Origin: Allomuricauda sp. F6463D
GTDB lineage: Bacteria > Bacteroidota > Bacteroidia > Flavobacteriales > Flavobacteriaceae
DNA length: 50,196 bases
Assembly: GCF_023015965.1 (NCBI RefSeq)
Contig: NZ_JALKAN010000002.1
Span: 1,139,335 to 1,189,530 of the forward strand
Reading direction: 5' to 3'
Shown here: piece by piece, positions 7,122-16,057 of the stretch
How positions within the stretch are numbered: the first letter of the stretch is position 1
Layout: each line of letters begins with the position of its first letter
Position numbers and translations under genes: made by a program
Notes under the pieces: generated by a model
Seen by the model: only the letters and a program-made list of their open reading frames with translations
The model's database searches: none
What the model was told of the DNA's origin: nothing

Positions 7122-8657
7122 TTAATTTTTTTCGCCACGCCCCGTCATGGTATCCAACAACCCTTCTTGTAGGTTGATCCACAAATAATTGAAGAAAGAT
7201 TTGTCTTGATTTCGGGATACTTTAAAATCTCCGTAGCGGTAGCCGTCCTTATCTGCATCCTGGCCATCCTTGGCAAAAAGATTTACTACGGCGGTGAGTA
7301 TTTTGTTTACGCCCAACCGGTCTTTTTTGAGAACGGTGAACTCAAAATCATCGTATTTCATTTTCATATCGCCCTGCGATTCCAATTCGTTCCCGCTGAT
7401 TGTGAAATATAGTTCCTCCACGGTTCCTTTTACCCTTGCCCTCAGGTTGCTGCTCAAGAAGGGACTTATACTTTCGGATTGGAAATTGTACAGGGTGCCC
7501 TTGGCCAAAAAGCGGTTGGATGTGTTATGGGGATCAAAGGACCAACCGAGTGTAAACGGACCGTTGTTCATAAGTTTGGCTTCTATATCAACGTTCACAT
7601 CACCACTGCCATGGGTGTGCACATTGTTTACAGTGGCCTCGATATCCGTAAAACTTAGGTTTTCCGGTTCCACATCCGGTTCTAGACGTTCTTGATAGGT
7701 GATGAGCCCTTTTTCAATCTCGATACTGTCCACCTTTAGGTCTATGGGCAAATCGCGTAGGGCTTGATTGTACAATTTTTTGTGCGAGGTGTCATCCGGT
7801 ACTAGTTTATCGCGGTACACATGAAAAACGGGTTCTTGCAATTGCATTTTGCCTAGGTGGAAATAGGGTAGGTCGGTCTGCATACCAAAATCCCAATCTG
7901 TTAGAAGAATATTGGCAATGGTTAAATCATAATGATCGTGCTCCACTAAAAGTTTTTTGGAGAGATCCGCTTTACTATACCGGGATTGTAAGGCGAGTTG
8001 TTGAATGTTGCCATTCTTATGGTTGAGCGCTATTTTTTGGAACGTGATAAATTCCCAGGGGCTGAGAGTAAGGTAGCCCTGTTTGGTGTTGAGTTGGTAC
8101 TCACCAAAGGTGAAGGGTATTTGTTGCGTGGAAGTCTCTTGGTTGAAAGTGATATCCGAAAGCTTAAAATCAATATTTTCCAAGGTCGCGATACTGTCCG
8201 CTTTTTGGTTCAACAATTTGTAGCTTCCACTCTGCAAGCTGATATTATCAATTGTGATGTTTTGTGAAACACTTTTTTCCTTTTCTGTGGTGGCGGAATT
8301 CTTTGGCTTTTGTTGCTGCACAATATTGGGAGATGCAATGGTGAGGTCGTTAAGCGCTATGGCACCATTTTTAAACAGGGGCCAATAGCGTAAGCCGGAA
8401 ACTGTTATAGATTCAGCACCAAAATCGATGTGGTTATCTGGGGAGTCCATTTGCACATCGGTTAGTTTGATTTTGCCCAATAGTACATTGGTACTTAAAT
8501 CGCCATAGCTTAGGTTGAGGGATTGTGGTACTTTTTGGTTTAGGATTGTTTTTATTTTATGGCTGAAGAACAGTTGCGCCGCAATCCCTACTATAATTAC
8601 GAGTGAGAGAATTCCAATTCCTATTTTTTTGTTTCGGGATGTGCTGTTTTGCGGCAT
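7122..8657 (-). CDS. AsmA/DUF748-like envelope protein
   Basis: 511 residues. One N-terminal membrane helix (IGIGILSLVIIVGIAAQLFFS, about 12-32) is followed by a long periplasmic beta-rich region with repeated strand patterns of the AsmA superfamily (for example SLNLSYGDLSTNVLLGKIKLTDVQM, IDSIEIEKGLITYQER and GDMKMKYDDFEFTVLKKD). The C-terminus NKILTAVVNLFAKDG resembles the DUF748 end. A role in outer-membrane lipid or protein homeostasis is inferred from the family. It is the first gene of the two-gene operon with the DUF748 protein; the ArsC-like gene lies 50 bp upstream in the same direction. Confidence 0.75.
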   Translation of the reverse strand: MPQNSTSRNKKIGIGILSLVIIVGIAAQLFFSHKIKTILNQKVPQSLNLSYGDLSTNVLLGKIKLTDVQMDSPDNHIDFGAESITVSGLRYWPLFKNGAIALNDLTIASPNIVQQQKPKNSATTEKEKSVSQNITIDNISLQSGSYKLLNQKADSIATLENIDFKLSDITFNQETSTQQIPFTFGEYQLNTKQGYLTLSPWEFITFQKIALNHKNGNIQQLALQSRYSKADLSKKLLVEHDHYDLTIANILLTDWDFGMQTDLPYFHLGKMQLQEPVFHVYRDKLVPDDTSHKKLYNQALRDLPIDLKVDSIEIEKGLITYQERLEPDVEPENLSFTDIEATVNNVHTHGSGDVNVDIEAKLMNNGPFTLGWSFDPHNTSNRFLAKGTLYNFQSESISPFLSSNLRARVKGTVEELYFTISGNELESQGDMKMKYDDFEFTVLKKDRLGVNKILTAVVNLFAKDGQDADKDGYRYGDFKVSRNQDKSFFNYLWINLQEGLLDTMTGRGEKN

Positions 8658-8707
8658 ATATTTTTTTAAATGTTCTGGTGTTTGTGTTTAAGTGGGCAGG
8701 TACTGGT

Positions 8708-9106
8708 TCAGTCCTTCCTGTCCAAAAATGCCATAACTTCCGAAGGGGTGTCAATTTGTATGGCCCGATCACCGTTTACCAATATGGGCTGGGTGACTAC
8801 TTTGGGATTGTTCTCCAAAATCTTGAGCCAATCGTTTTCATCTTCTAGATCTGGTTGGCCGCTGTATTGTTTTTTAAAATCGGGGTGATCGGTGTTGATC
8901 AATTCTTTAATGGGTTTCCGAAGGCGATTTGCAAGTTCCGTCCATTGCGTAGCGGTAATCTTGGTCTTGGAATAATCCACACTCAAAATTTTGTGTTTTG
9001 TGCTTTTTAAATAGCCCAACGTCTGCATGCCTTTGTTGGTTTCCGCATTGTAGAACAGCTTTATTTCCCTGTCGTTTGTTGATATAACTCCCATATCGTC
9101 CTTCAT
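8708..9106 (-). CDS. ArsC/Spx-fold protein without catalytic cysteine
   Basis: 132 residues. The C-terminal part (NPKVVTQPILVNGDRAIQIDTPSEVMAFL) has the ArsC/Spx hallmark of a PILVNG turn. The N-terminal active-site loop reads IKLFYNAETNKGMQTLGYL, where classical ArsC has Cys-x5-Arg; there is no cysteine anywhere in the protein, so arsenate reduction by the usual mechanism is not possible. A regulatory or structural role, as for Spx-like proteins, is more likely. The start may be the ATG at 9106 or the one four codons in. It precedes the DUF748 operon in the same direction. Confidence 0.75.
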   Translation of the reverse strand: MKDDMGVISTNDREIKLFYNAETNKGMQTLGYLKSTKHKILSVDYSKTKITATQWTELANRLRKPIKELINTDHPDFKKQYSGQPDLEDENDWLKILENNPKVVTQPILVNGDRAIQIDTPSEVMAFLDRKD

Positions 9107-9404
9107 TAAAAATCTTTTACCGTAAACTAAAGGTTTTTTGGTTGCAGGGCTTAACGCTATCCATTTTTTTAATGTCTTAATTGATAGTATCGAACAGGTA
9201 AGCCTTCCAAAAGTTCGGATACGGTGGTCACGGGCTATCTCGGCAACGGATTAGCCATTGTCGGACTCTTTTAAAATCTTCGGGAACTGCGTGGGTGAAA
9301 ATCGACTCTTCCTCAGTCTGCTGTTTAAAATTATAATTATCATTCTACTTTTAAACAGTTCGGTTTTATGGGGAGCTTATATTTTAGGGAAGGCTACAAA
9401 AGGG
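9107..9404. other. Gene-free stretch with a perfect 10-bp stem
   Basis: No credible gene. CTGTTTAAAA (9321-9330) and TTTTAAACAG (9349-9358) form a perfect stem around an AT-rich loop. A 69-codon frame at 9258-9467 crosses the stem and the row-end site and looks accidental. Confidence 0.45.
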
Positions 9405-9522
9405 GTAAGGCTAAGGTCTTGTATATGGCTCGTAGCGTGCAAATTAGAAAATTTGGCGACTTTCTAAATATGCTTTAACCGCTATCAATCAAATAATTAG
9501 CTATAAGCTATATACATCTTAA
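9405..9522 (-). repeat. Row-end element, type D copy 1 (attC-like)
   Basis: In gene direction the arms are GTATATAGCTTATAGC (9506-9521) and GCTACGAGCCATATAC (9421-9436), pairing at 13 of 16 positions. Between them is TTTAGAAAGTCGCCAAATTT. The distal half, ending GCACGCTACGAGCCATATAC followed by AAGACC, is found again in the corresponding place after the HNH gene (32583-32608). It marks the downstream end of the second gene row. Confidence 0.6.
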
Positions 9523-9529
9523 GTTTGAT

Positions 9530-11014
9530 TTATGATTTTTGTTTAGATAATTTCGAATGAGTTTTTCTTCCTTCTCGAATTATTATTTCAGTAATCTCTT
9601 TAATATCTTTTTTTGAGGTTCTGAAATTCACAATACAAGCTCTTAAACAATACATTTCATTCACCATAGCATTTGATATAAACAACTCACCGCTTGTTTG
9701 TAATTCATTTAATAATTCTTCATTTAATTCATTTAGATAATCAGTATCTCCTTCAAAATTTAATGGAACAAATCTAAAAGTAGTAATACTTAAATTTTGT
9801 GAAACTGCCTTTAATTCAGGATGATTTTTAGCTAGGTCAAATAATATTTGTGACAATTCAATATCTTCACTAATTAGTTTTTGATAACCGTTTCGACCAA
9901 CTTGTTGTAAAGTTAACCAAACTTTTAATGCTCTAAATCCACGCGAATTTTGCATTCCAAATTCGTAATAGTTTTGAGCGTTTTCCCCTTCTGTACTTGT
10001 GAAATTGTAATATTCTGGATGAGAGCTAAAAGTATCAATTAAATGCTGTGGGTTTTTCACTAACGTGCATCCAGCTTCAAGCGGACTATATAGCCATTTG
10101 TGAGGGTCAAGAGCTATGGAATCAGCTTCGGAAAGACCATCAAACAGGTTTTTATAATCAGGAAGAACAGCTGCTGGTACACCATATGCACCATCAATAT
10201 GAAACCATAAATTAAAAGCTTTGCAGATAGTTGCTATTTCTTTTAGGTTATCAATAACACCAGTACTTACATCACCAGCAGTACCAATTACCATAAATGG
10301 TTGTAAACCGTTTTCTATATCTTCTTTAATTGTTTCTTCAAGAACCTCAATATTCATTCTATTTGAAGAATCAGTTTGAATCCAGCGAATTGAATTTGTG
10401 CCTAAACCAAATAAAATAGCAGCTTTATCAATCCAAGTGTGTGTAGTTTTTGAGCAATAGACAGTTAATCTTTTAGATATAGTTGAAAGTCCATCTTCTT
10501 TTATACTTTTAGGAGATTTGGCTGTTCTAGCGGCTAAAAATGCGGTGAAATTTGCCATATTGCCGCCACTAACTAAAATGCCACCGTAGCTAGGTGAAAC
10601 ACCAATAAACTCAGCCAGCCATTGAACTGTTTGCTTCTCAATTTCAGTTGCCATTGGACTTAAAATATGGGCACCAACATTTGGATTTATAGATGCTGCA
10701 AGTAAATCAGCCAAGGCTCCAATTGGGGAAGCGGATGAAGTGATATAACCTAAAAATTTAGGATGTCCATTAAACAATGAATGATTAAGTAATAAATCTG
10801 TTACTCGTGGTATTAGTTCTGTTGCTGATATTCCATTTTTTGGTAATGAAGTATTTCCTAATATACTTTGCAGTTGACTGGGACTTTCGTTAACTGTAAC
10901 AGGTTTTTTATCAATACTAGAAATGAATTCAGAAATGTCATCTATTAATTTATGTCCGATTTCTCGAAATTCTTCTTTGTTGATTTCTATTGAATTATCT
11001 CGATTTTCATTCAT
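9530..11014 (-). CDS. Pyridoxal-phosphate-dependent amino-acid decarboxylase
   Basis: 494 residues, the usual length for group II decarboxylases (aromatic amino acid / glutamate decarboxylase class, COG0076). Visible landmarks: SGGNMANFTAFLAAR (phosphate binding), THTWIDKAAILFGLG, FHIDGAYG (aspartate pairing with the pyridine nitrogen) and DSIALDPHKWLYSPLEAGC with the Schiff-base lysine at about residue 305. It decarboxylates an amino acid to an amine; the substrate (for example aromatic amino acid) cannot be fixed from sequence alone. No signal peptide, so cytosolic. It is a single-gene unit between sites 9405-9522 and 11042-11170, more AT-rich than the envelope genes to its left, consistent with acquisition. 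Confidence 0.9.
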   Translation of the reverse strand: MNENRDNSIEINKEEFREIGHKLIDDISEFISSIDKKPVTVNESPSQLQSILGNTSLPKNGISATELIPRVTDLLLNHSLFNGHPKFLGYITSSASPIGALADLLAASINPNVGAHILSPMATEIEKQTVQWLAEFIGVSPSYGGILVSGGNMANFTAFLAARTAKSPKSIKEDGLSTISKRLTVYCSKTTHTWIDKAAILFGLGTNSIRWIQTDSSNRMNIEVLEETIKEDIENGLQPFMVIGTAGDVSTGVIDNLKEIATICKAFNLWFHIDGAYGVPAAVLPDYKNLFDGLSEADSIALDPHKWLYSPLEAGCTLVKNPQHLIDTFSSHPEYYNFTSTEGENAQNYYEFGMQNSRGFRALKVWLTLQQVGRNGYQKLISEDIELSQILFDLAKNHPELKAVSQNLSITTFRFVPLNFEGDTDYLNELNEELLNELQTSGELFISNAMVNEMYCLRACIVNFRTSKKDIKEITEIIIREGRKTHSKLSKQKS

Positions 11015-11041
11015 TCTACTATGTTTATTTGCAATGTGCTA

Positions 11042-11170
11042 CAACGGTCTAGTATAAGAATAGTAGCGGATTTTTTACGTACTAACTTTTCGGTTAAGCA
11101 CAGACCTTTTTTATATTTACTTACTTGCGATTTAGCATTAAAACCGCTATTATTTTTATACATTGTTGTA
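11042..11170 (-). repeat. Palindromic boundary site, type A copy 2 (attC-like)
   Basis: Nearly the same sequence as 2552-2680: arms AGTATAAGAATAGTAGCGG (11051-11069) and CCGCTATTATTTTTATAC (11144-11161), with the shared centre ACTAACTTTTCGGTTAA and CACAGACCTTTTTT. The left end is ACAACGG, the right end ATTGTTGTAAGC. It separates the decarboxylase from the receiver-protein operon, more than 8 kb from the first copy. Confidence 0.65.
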
Positions 11171-11299
11171 AGCTGGCTTTTCTTTCCACAAACTTGCTAG
11201 CGTTTGCAGAAGACATACTCTTTGACAAGTTTTGGCTTTAGCAGTGGGCTTTTGAGCGACTTGGCAATGTGTATGGCTTTCAGCGTTGGCTTATCCAGT
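11171..11299 (-). repeat. Half of a further boundary site (type C)
   Basis: In gene direction the receiver gene is followed by CCAACGCTGAAAGCC and ATACACATTGCCAAG, which look like the first arm of another attC-like site, then by GTCTTCTGCAAACGCTAGC. No matching second arm is found before the type A site begins, so this looks like a partial or fused site. No gene is present. Confidence 0.35.
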
Positions 11300-12682
11300 T
11301 TATCTGTCATCCAAGAACAATATTCCTTGTCTGCTAATATGTCTTGATAATTTTGATTGAATTTCGGCTAGTAATTGTTGTCTTGCTCTAAATAATGGAT
11401 TTAGATTTTTTAAATTTCCACCCTTGTTGCTTGTAAAGAAGTATCGAAAGTGTAATATCATCACGCAACTAACTTCTTTAAATAGAAATTTTGGCGAAAT
11501 GAAAATTGCTTCTGATTTTGTATCAATATATTCCAAATGTTCTGAACTGATTATCATACCTTTCACACATCTATTATATTCATATTTATTCTGTACGTAA
11601 TCGCACAAAGGTGTTGCAGTTAGATATATTCTTTTCCAAGTACTTCTAATTTCTTTTCGTTTAGAAGAAGATTTTTTATTAATTAATTTATTTATTGCAG
11701 ATTCAGTTTTGTCTTTAATTTCCTCTTCTGTTAACTCTGTTTCAATCTTAGACCTACTGAAAGAATTATTAAGTAATTCTTGAAAAATTGCTTCTGTTTT
11801 TGTGTTTTGGTCTTCTATTACTGAACCAGGATATTCTATTGGTTCATTGTCATCAGAAAAAAGCAATTTTTTGTTAATAGAATGAAATGATTCAAATTTT
11901 GGGTTATCTGAATCTTCTACAGTTAATTCTTCTGGGTTTTCTATGTCCTTAGAATTAACGCTTTTTTCTAAAGTGTCATTGGCTAAATATGTAAGTGAAT
12001 TATACGCACTTTTAATTTTTTCTGCAGAATCTTGTTTAAAATAAGCTTTACCTGAATAACTAATACCTAATTTATTAATCAAGTGATTTGCATTGTCAGT
12101 CCAGTTTTCATAAGTATGGTATGAGCTGAATATTTCTTGCAAGGTTCTATCAGATGCAGTGTGCACTTGATTTTCCCAATTTAGAAGATATGAATACGCG
12201 AGTTCTGAATTAATGATTTTATTTAATTCTTCAATAATGTCAATGTCAGTTTCTGCTTCTTCGCTTGAAAAGTTTGGAAAAAAATCTGATTTGACAAAAC
12301 CTCTAATACTAATTGGTTGTCTATCCTTTAATTCATTTTCAAATAAACCCCTAACTAAACTTTCGTGTTCTTTTTGATGGCGACTCCAAAATATTAAAGC
12401 ATACGGAAAATTCTGTGGTGATATTACTCTTCTTAAAACATTTATTAATGTGCTTTTTACTAACTTCTCATCTAAAGTTGCTTTTTCATCTACTAAGTTA
12501 ATATCAAGAAATAAAACTCTAATATCATTAAACCTTGAATCAGCATCAGGTAAATAACTTATATCATTTCCTTTGTAAAACGCATAAGGAATCTGATTTT
12601 TGGATAAGGCTTTTAGCAATGGTTCTGCCTGTGATATTTCATCGTCAATAATGGCAATTCTTCCATTTAAAGGTATATTCAT
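11300..12682 (-). CDS. Receiver-domain protein of the methyltransferase operon
   Basis: 460 residues. Residues 7-135 look like a response-regulator receiver: acidic pair D13/D14 in IAIIDDE, phospho-acceptor D60 in VLFLDINL, S100 in YALIFWS and K131 in RGFVKSD, all in the right order and at plausible spacing. The remaining 320 residues are charged, mostly helical and not recognised; NKKSSSKRKEIRSTWKRIYLTATPLCDYVQNK and SCVMILHFRYFFTS are its most distinctive parts. There is no DNA-binding helix-turn-helix that I can see, so the C-terminal region is probably an effector or protein-interaction domain; whether it is a nuclease is unknown. It starts 3 bp after the GHKL gene stop, so it is the last gene of a four-gene operon and the natural phosphate acceptor for the kinase-like domain encoded before it. 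Confidence 0.75.
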   Translation of the reverse strand: MNIPLNGRIAIIDDEISQAEPLLKALSKNQIPYAFYKGNDISYLPDADSRFNDIRVLFLDINLVDEKATLDEKLVKSTLINVLRRVISPQNFPYALIFWSRHQKEHESLVRGLFENELKDRQPISIRGFVKSDFFPNFSSEEAETDIDIIEELNKIINSELAYSYLLNWENQVHTASDRTLQEIFSSYHTYENWTDNANHLINKLGISYSGKAYFKQDSAEKIKSAYNSLTYLANDTLEKSVNSKDIENPEELTVEDSDNPKFESFHSINKKLLFSDDNEPIEYPGSVIEDQNTKTEAIFQELLNNSFSRSKIETELTEEEIKDKTESAINKLINKKSSSKRKEIRSTWKRIYLTATPLCDYVQNKYEYNRCVKGMIISSEHLEYIDTKSEAIFISPKFLFKEVSCVMILHFRYFFTSNKGGNLKNLNPLFRARQQLLAEIQSKLSRHISRQGILFLDDR

Positions 12683-12685
12683 ATT

Positions 12686-14839
12686 CTATTTTTTAAATGC
12701 AAAAACTACTGATGCACCATTATTAAATTCTTTAGGAAGTTCAAATTCGCCCTCTTCTGGAAAATATAATCTACCTTTTTGAGCTTCCATTATTTCATTA
12801 GCGATATGTAGACCTAATCCCATACCGCCTGGTTTGGCTGATACAAATGGTTCGGTGATGTCATCTGTCGGTATTAGAAATCCAGTACCATTATCTGCAA
12901 TAATTAAGTTTATAAATTTTTCATCTTCAACTAAATCAAAATATATTCGCTTTTCATAAAGCTCATTCTTCTCTTTTTCTTTAATAGCTTTCTGGTCGAG
13001 CCAATAGATAGAATTGTCTATTAAATTCATTAAACTTCCAATGAGTAAATTTTTAGCAACTTTTACTCTTTGTGTTCCCTTATATTCTTTATAACCTTTA
13101 GTTATTTGAATTTTATGAGATTCCAAGCGATATTCTGTATTAAACAAAGCTTGTTCAATGATAGTAGTAATACTTTCTGTTGATTGATTTGATTTTCGAA
13201 TAATATCTGCATATCCATCAATTAAGGAAGATAGATGCTCGACAAGTTTTAGTACTCTTTCAGATGCTTGTTCTGCTTTTAAAACCTTTTCAACTTCATA
13301 AATTATTTTTTCTACCTCGTGGACTATTACAGACATACTTAATCCTGCACCAGCGGCTTTTAAGAGGTTTTCACTTAAAATATTAAAATCTGATTCAATC
13401 TTATTGAAGTATTTAATAATTTGTTGTCGAATAGGTGTTTCTTTTACTTTTTCCTCAACATATTTTTTTGCTTCACTAAGTGTAGATTTTACTGGTGAAG
13501 ATTTTGGTGTAGGTCCATAAACTTCTTTAAGCTTTTTTTTATCTGGAAATCGTAATGTTTCAATTAAATCAATAGTGTGTAATATTGATGCTCTCAAAGC
13601 TTGGTATGCATCGTTTTCTACAAATCCTTCTCGATTTGTTTTTTCAACTAAACCGCTACTTTCTTTTCTGTCTAATGAAATAGCCGATAGAATGTTGTTA
13701 TTACTGATACGTTTTGCAGGTTGTTGAAAACGTCTATGGTCTAAATCTAGCCAATCATTTTCTGGCTCACCATAATCATAAACTCTTAGTCCATCTCTAA
13801 AAACTCTAACACCACCATTTTGACGAAGATATTTTTTAAAACCAGTTTTGTCAGACACACCTAATTTCAGGATAAATGGGTCTTGGTCAAAAATGTAACC
13901 TTCAAAAGTTATTTTACCAATATTGAATTGAGAAAGATTAATAATTCCTTCGTTATCAGATTTTGGCGGATATCTTAAGTTAATAGAATTGTCTATTAAT
14001 TCATTTGTTTGGTCAACTGTTCTTGGATGAAGTTTGCTCATTGTATCCCAAGGTGTGAAGTTGTACTCAAAGTTTGTTATTTTACTGCCCTCTAAGGTTA
14101 CTTTATAATTGAACAAAGAAAATTCTTTAACATCTTCCCAATTTAGTAAACCATCAAACCAATTAGGTTTGTCTAGTACACCAAAACTTGGTTTGAACGA
14201 ATCGTTTTTTTCAAAAGGTGAAGCCAAAGCAGTTATAGACCTTTTAACTTCACGAGCCATACCTCTCGTCCAATTCTTACGTAAATTGGAAATTAGAATA
14301 TTAGTTCCTGTTTTCCCATCTTTAAACAAAAGTGGATTTGGTCGCTCTTTGATTGTAATTGGTACATCCTCTAAATATTTATATTTTTCGAAATCAGTCC
14401 AATTTATTTTAACAAAAACCTCATTTTCATTTTCAGCCTTTGTTGTCATTTCAATAACATTTCCCAGTTTGTGAACGCCAAATCTGCCAATACCTTTTTC
14501 TCCAATTGGTAATCTATTAAATTTAGGTGAAGCCTCTTGATTTTTAATTTTTTGTGATTTGAAGTCACTACCAGGTTCTAACCATACATTTTCAACTACA
14601 TAAGGGCTCATTCCATATCCATCATCTTCTATGATTATTACCCCTTCATTTGGCGAATCTACATTGTCCATATAGATGTTAACATTTGTTGCGTCAGCAT
14701 CATAAGAATTCTTCACTAATTCAACCAAAGCTATGCTTTCGTTTTTTATTAGTTGGTCTCCCAGTTGCAGAAGTAAACGGGCTCTAGGTTTAAACCTTAC
14801 TGGTCTTTCTTCTTCGTCTTTTTTGATTATATCTGACAT
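12686..14839 (-). CDS. Double GHKL protein: MORC-like ATPase plus histidine-kinase-like module
   Basis: 717 residues. The N-terminal Hsp90/MORC-type ATPase has its N-box ALVELVKNSYDADATNV near residue 40, IIEDDGYGMS near 72 and IGEKGIGRFGVHKLGN near 113, followed by an S5-like region. After a coiled-coil stretch, SMSVIVHEVEKIIYEVEKV has the look of a HisKA H-box with H507. It is followed by a second GHKL domain with N-box SLMNLIDNSIYWLD, G1 IADNGTGF and G2 GGMGLGLHIANEI. The protein therefore combines a MORC-like ATPase with a sensor-kinase-like core, and has no membrane segment. MORC-type GHKL ATPases are known to occur beside DNA methyltransferases and restriction genes. It overlaps the methyltransferase gene by 13 bp and is followed by the receiver gene after 3 bp. 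Confidence 0.85.
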   Translation of the reverse strand: MSDIIKKDEEERPVRFKPRARLLLQLGDQLIKNESIALVELVKNSYDADATNVNIYMDNVDSPNEGVIIIEDDGYGMSPYVVENVWLEPGSDFKSQKIKNQEASPKFNRLPIGEKGIGRFGVHKLGNVIEMTTKAENENEVFVKINWTDFEKYKYLEDVPITIKERPNPLLFKDGKTGTNILISNLRKNWTRGMAREVKRSITALASPFEKNDSFKPSFGVLDKPNWFDGLLNWEDVKEFSLFNYKVTLEGSKITNFEYNFTPWDTMSKLHPRTVDQTNELIDNSINLRYPPKSDNEGIINLSQFNIGKITFEGYIFDQDPFILKLGVSDKTGFKKYLRQNGGVRVFRDGLRVYDYGEPENDWLDLDHRRFQQPAKRISNNNILSAISLDRKESSGLVEKTNREGFVENDAYQALRASILHTIDLIETLRFPDKKKLKEVYGPTPKSSPVKSTLSEAKKYVEEKVKETPIRQQIIKYFNKIESDFNILSENLLKAAGAGLSMSVIVHEVEKIIYEVEKVLKAEQASERVLKLVEHLSSLIDGYADIIRKSNQSTESITTIIEQALFNTEYRLESHKIQITKGYKEYKGTQRVKVAKNLLIGSLMNLIDNSIYWLDQKAIKEKEKNELYEKRIYFDLVEDEKFINLIIADNGTGFLIPTDDITEPFVSAKPGGMGLGLHIANEIMEAQKGRLYFPEEGEFELPKEFNNGASVVFAFKK

Positions 14840-16056
14840 AAATGTTTTTTCATTGATTTTGCAATAGCATTGGCCATTAATGGTGGAACAGCATTGCCTA
14901 TCTGTTTAAATGCAGCTGAACGAGAACCTTCAAAAAAGAAGTCATCTGGGAACGACTGCAATCTAGCTGCTTCTCTTACTGAGATTGAACGACATTGTTT
15001 AATATCAGGATGAATATAGTAATGTCCGTCTTTTGCAATATGAGCTACTACAGTATGAGAAACTCCATTACCATTCACAACTTTATATCTATCAGTAAAT
15101 GAAGTTTCGTTTTTATGAGTTTTTAATTCTTTAGGTAAATCGGGATATTTTAAACGTTCCTCATTTTTATTCCATTTTTTAATCGCTGTTTTGTAGATTT
15201 TTAAATCTCGCTCATTATGTGGTCGAGAAATATGCTGAGTAACAAAATCAACTCCGTTTCTTAATTCAAATTTTTGTAAGTAATCGTTCTTTAGACCTTT
15301 GTATTTAGCAATCTTTAAAGCGTCTCCAGGTTTCAATTTTGGTAAGTCCTTAAAAATATCATTTACGGTAAATTTTTCAGCTATTTTTTTAATTTCAGGA
15401 AAACCATAATCGTTATTCTTTTTCCAACCAACAATTATTATTCTTTTTCTGGCTTGTAAAACTCCATAATCGGCAGCATTCAAAGTGTCGTGATAAACCT
15501 CATAACCAATTTTTCTAAAGTAAGCCTTGAGGTTTCTAAAATGCTGTCCTTTGTTAGCACTTAATAGACCTGGTACATTTTCAAAAACAAATGCCTTTGG
15601 TTCATATTTTTTTAAGAATCGACCATATTGAATATATAACTTATTTCTTGGGTCATTCTCAATGTTCTCGTGATGCCTACCAAGTAAAGAGTATGCCTGA
15701 CAAGGCGGTCCGCCAATTATTAAATCTACTTTTCTGTCGTTTAATGTCTTGTCGATTTGTGAAAATATTGATTTAATAGAATCGTCTGTAATTTCAATAT
15801 TCAAAACAGAATCTAAAATCTTTTTTGGTACCTGAGTGTATAATTCTTCTCTTGAAATTTTTCCTTTTAGATAATCTATATAAGTTTCTTCTTTTCCATT
15901 TTTTGTTAGAAAATGATAGGCTGCTCTGGTTCTTATAGAATCACAAGCATAATTATCCATTTCTATATGTGAAATTGGGTTTAATCCAGCTCGGATAAAT
16001 CCTTCTGACATTCCAGATGCTCCCGCGAATAAATCTATGAAATTCAATTCATCCAT
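14827..16056 (-). CDS. DNA (cytosine-5)-methyltransferase
   Basis: 409 residues, a normal length for a type II m5C methyltransferase. Motifs appear in order: motif I DLFAGASG (residues 8-15), motif IV GGPPCQAYS with catalytic C119, motif VI VFENVPGLLS, motif VIII ADYGVLQARKRIIIVG, then a target-recognition region, motif IX SVREAARLQSFPDDF and motif X QIGNAVPPLMANAIAKSM. All key residues are present, so it should methylate cytosine in a sequence that cannot be predicted here. No restriction endonuclease gene adjoins it. It lies one base after the HTH regulator stop and overlaps the GHKL gene, so the four genes form one operon. Confidence 0.95.
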   Translation of the reverse strand: MDELNFIDLFAGASGMSEGFIRAGLNPISHIEMDNYACDSIRTRAAYHFLTKNGKEETYIDYLKGKISREELYTQVPKKILDSVLNIEITDDSIKSIFSQIDKTLNDRKVDLIIGGPPCQAYSLLGRHHENIENDPRNKLYIQYGRFLKKYEPKAFVFENVPGLLSANKGQHFRNLKAYFRKIGYEVYHDTLNAADYGVLQARKRIIIVGWKKNNDYGFPEIKKIAEKFTVNDIFKDLPKLKPGDALKIAKYKGLKNDYLQKFELRNGVDFVTQHISRPHNERDLKIYKTAIKKWNKNEERLKYPDLPKELKTHKNETSFTDRYKVVNGNGVSHTVVAHIAKDGHYYIHPDIKQCRSISVREAARLQSFPDDFFFEGSRSAAFKQIGNAVPPLMANAIAKSMKKHLCQI

Positions 16057-16057
16057 A

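Noticed and set aside
8708..9106. Arsenate reductase
   Set aside because: No cysteine in the protein, so the catalytic mechanism is absent.
9258..9467. 69-codon plus-strand gene
   Set aside because: It crosses a perfect stem and the row-end site, has no ribosome-binding context and no family resemblance.
11171..11299. C-terminal extension of the receiver protein by frameshift
   Set aside because: The sequence after the stop matches the style of boundary sites, not coding DNA.
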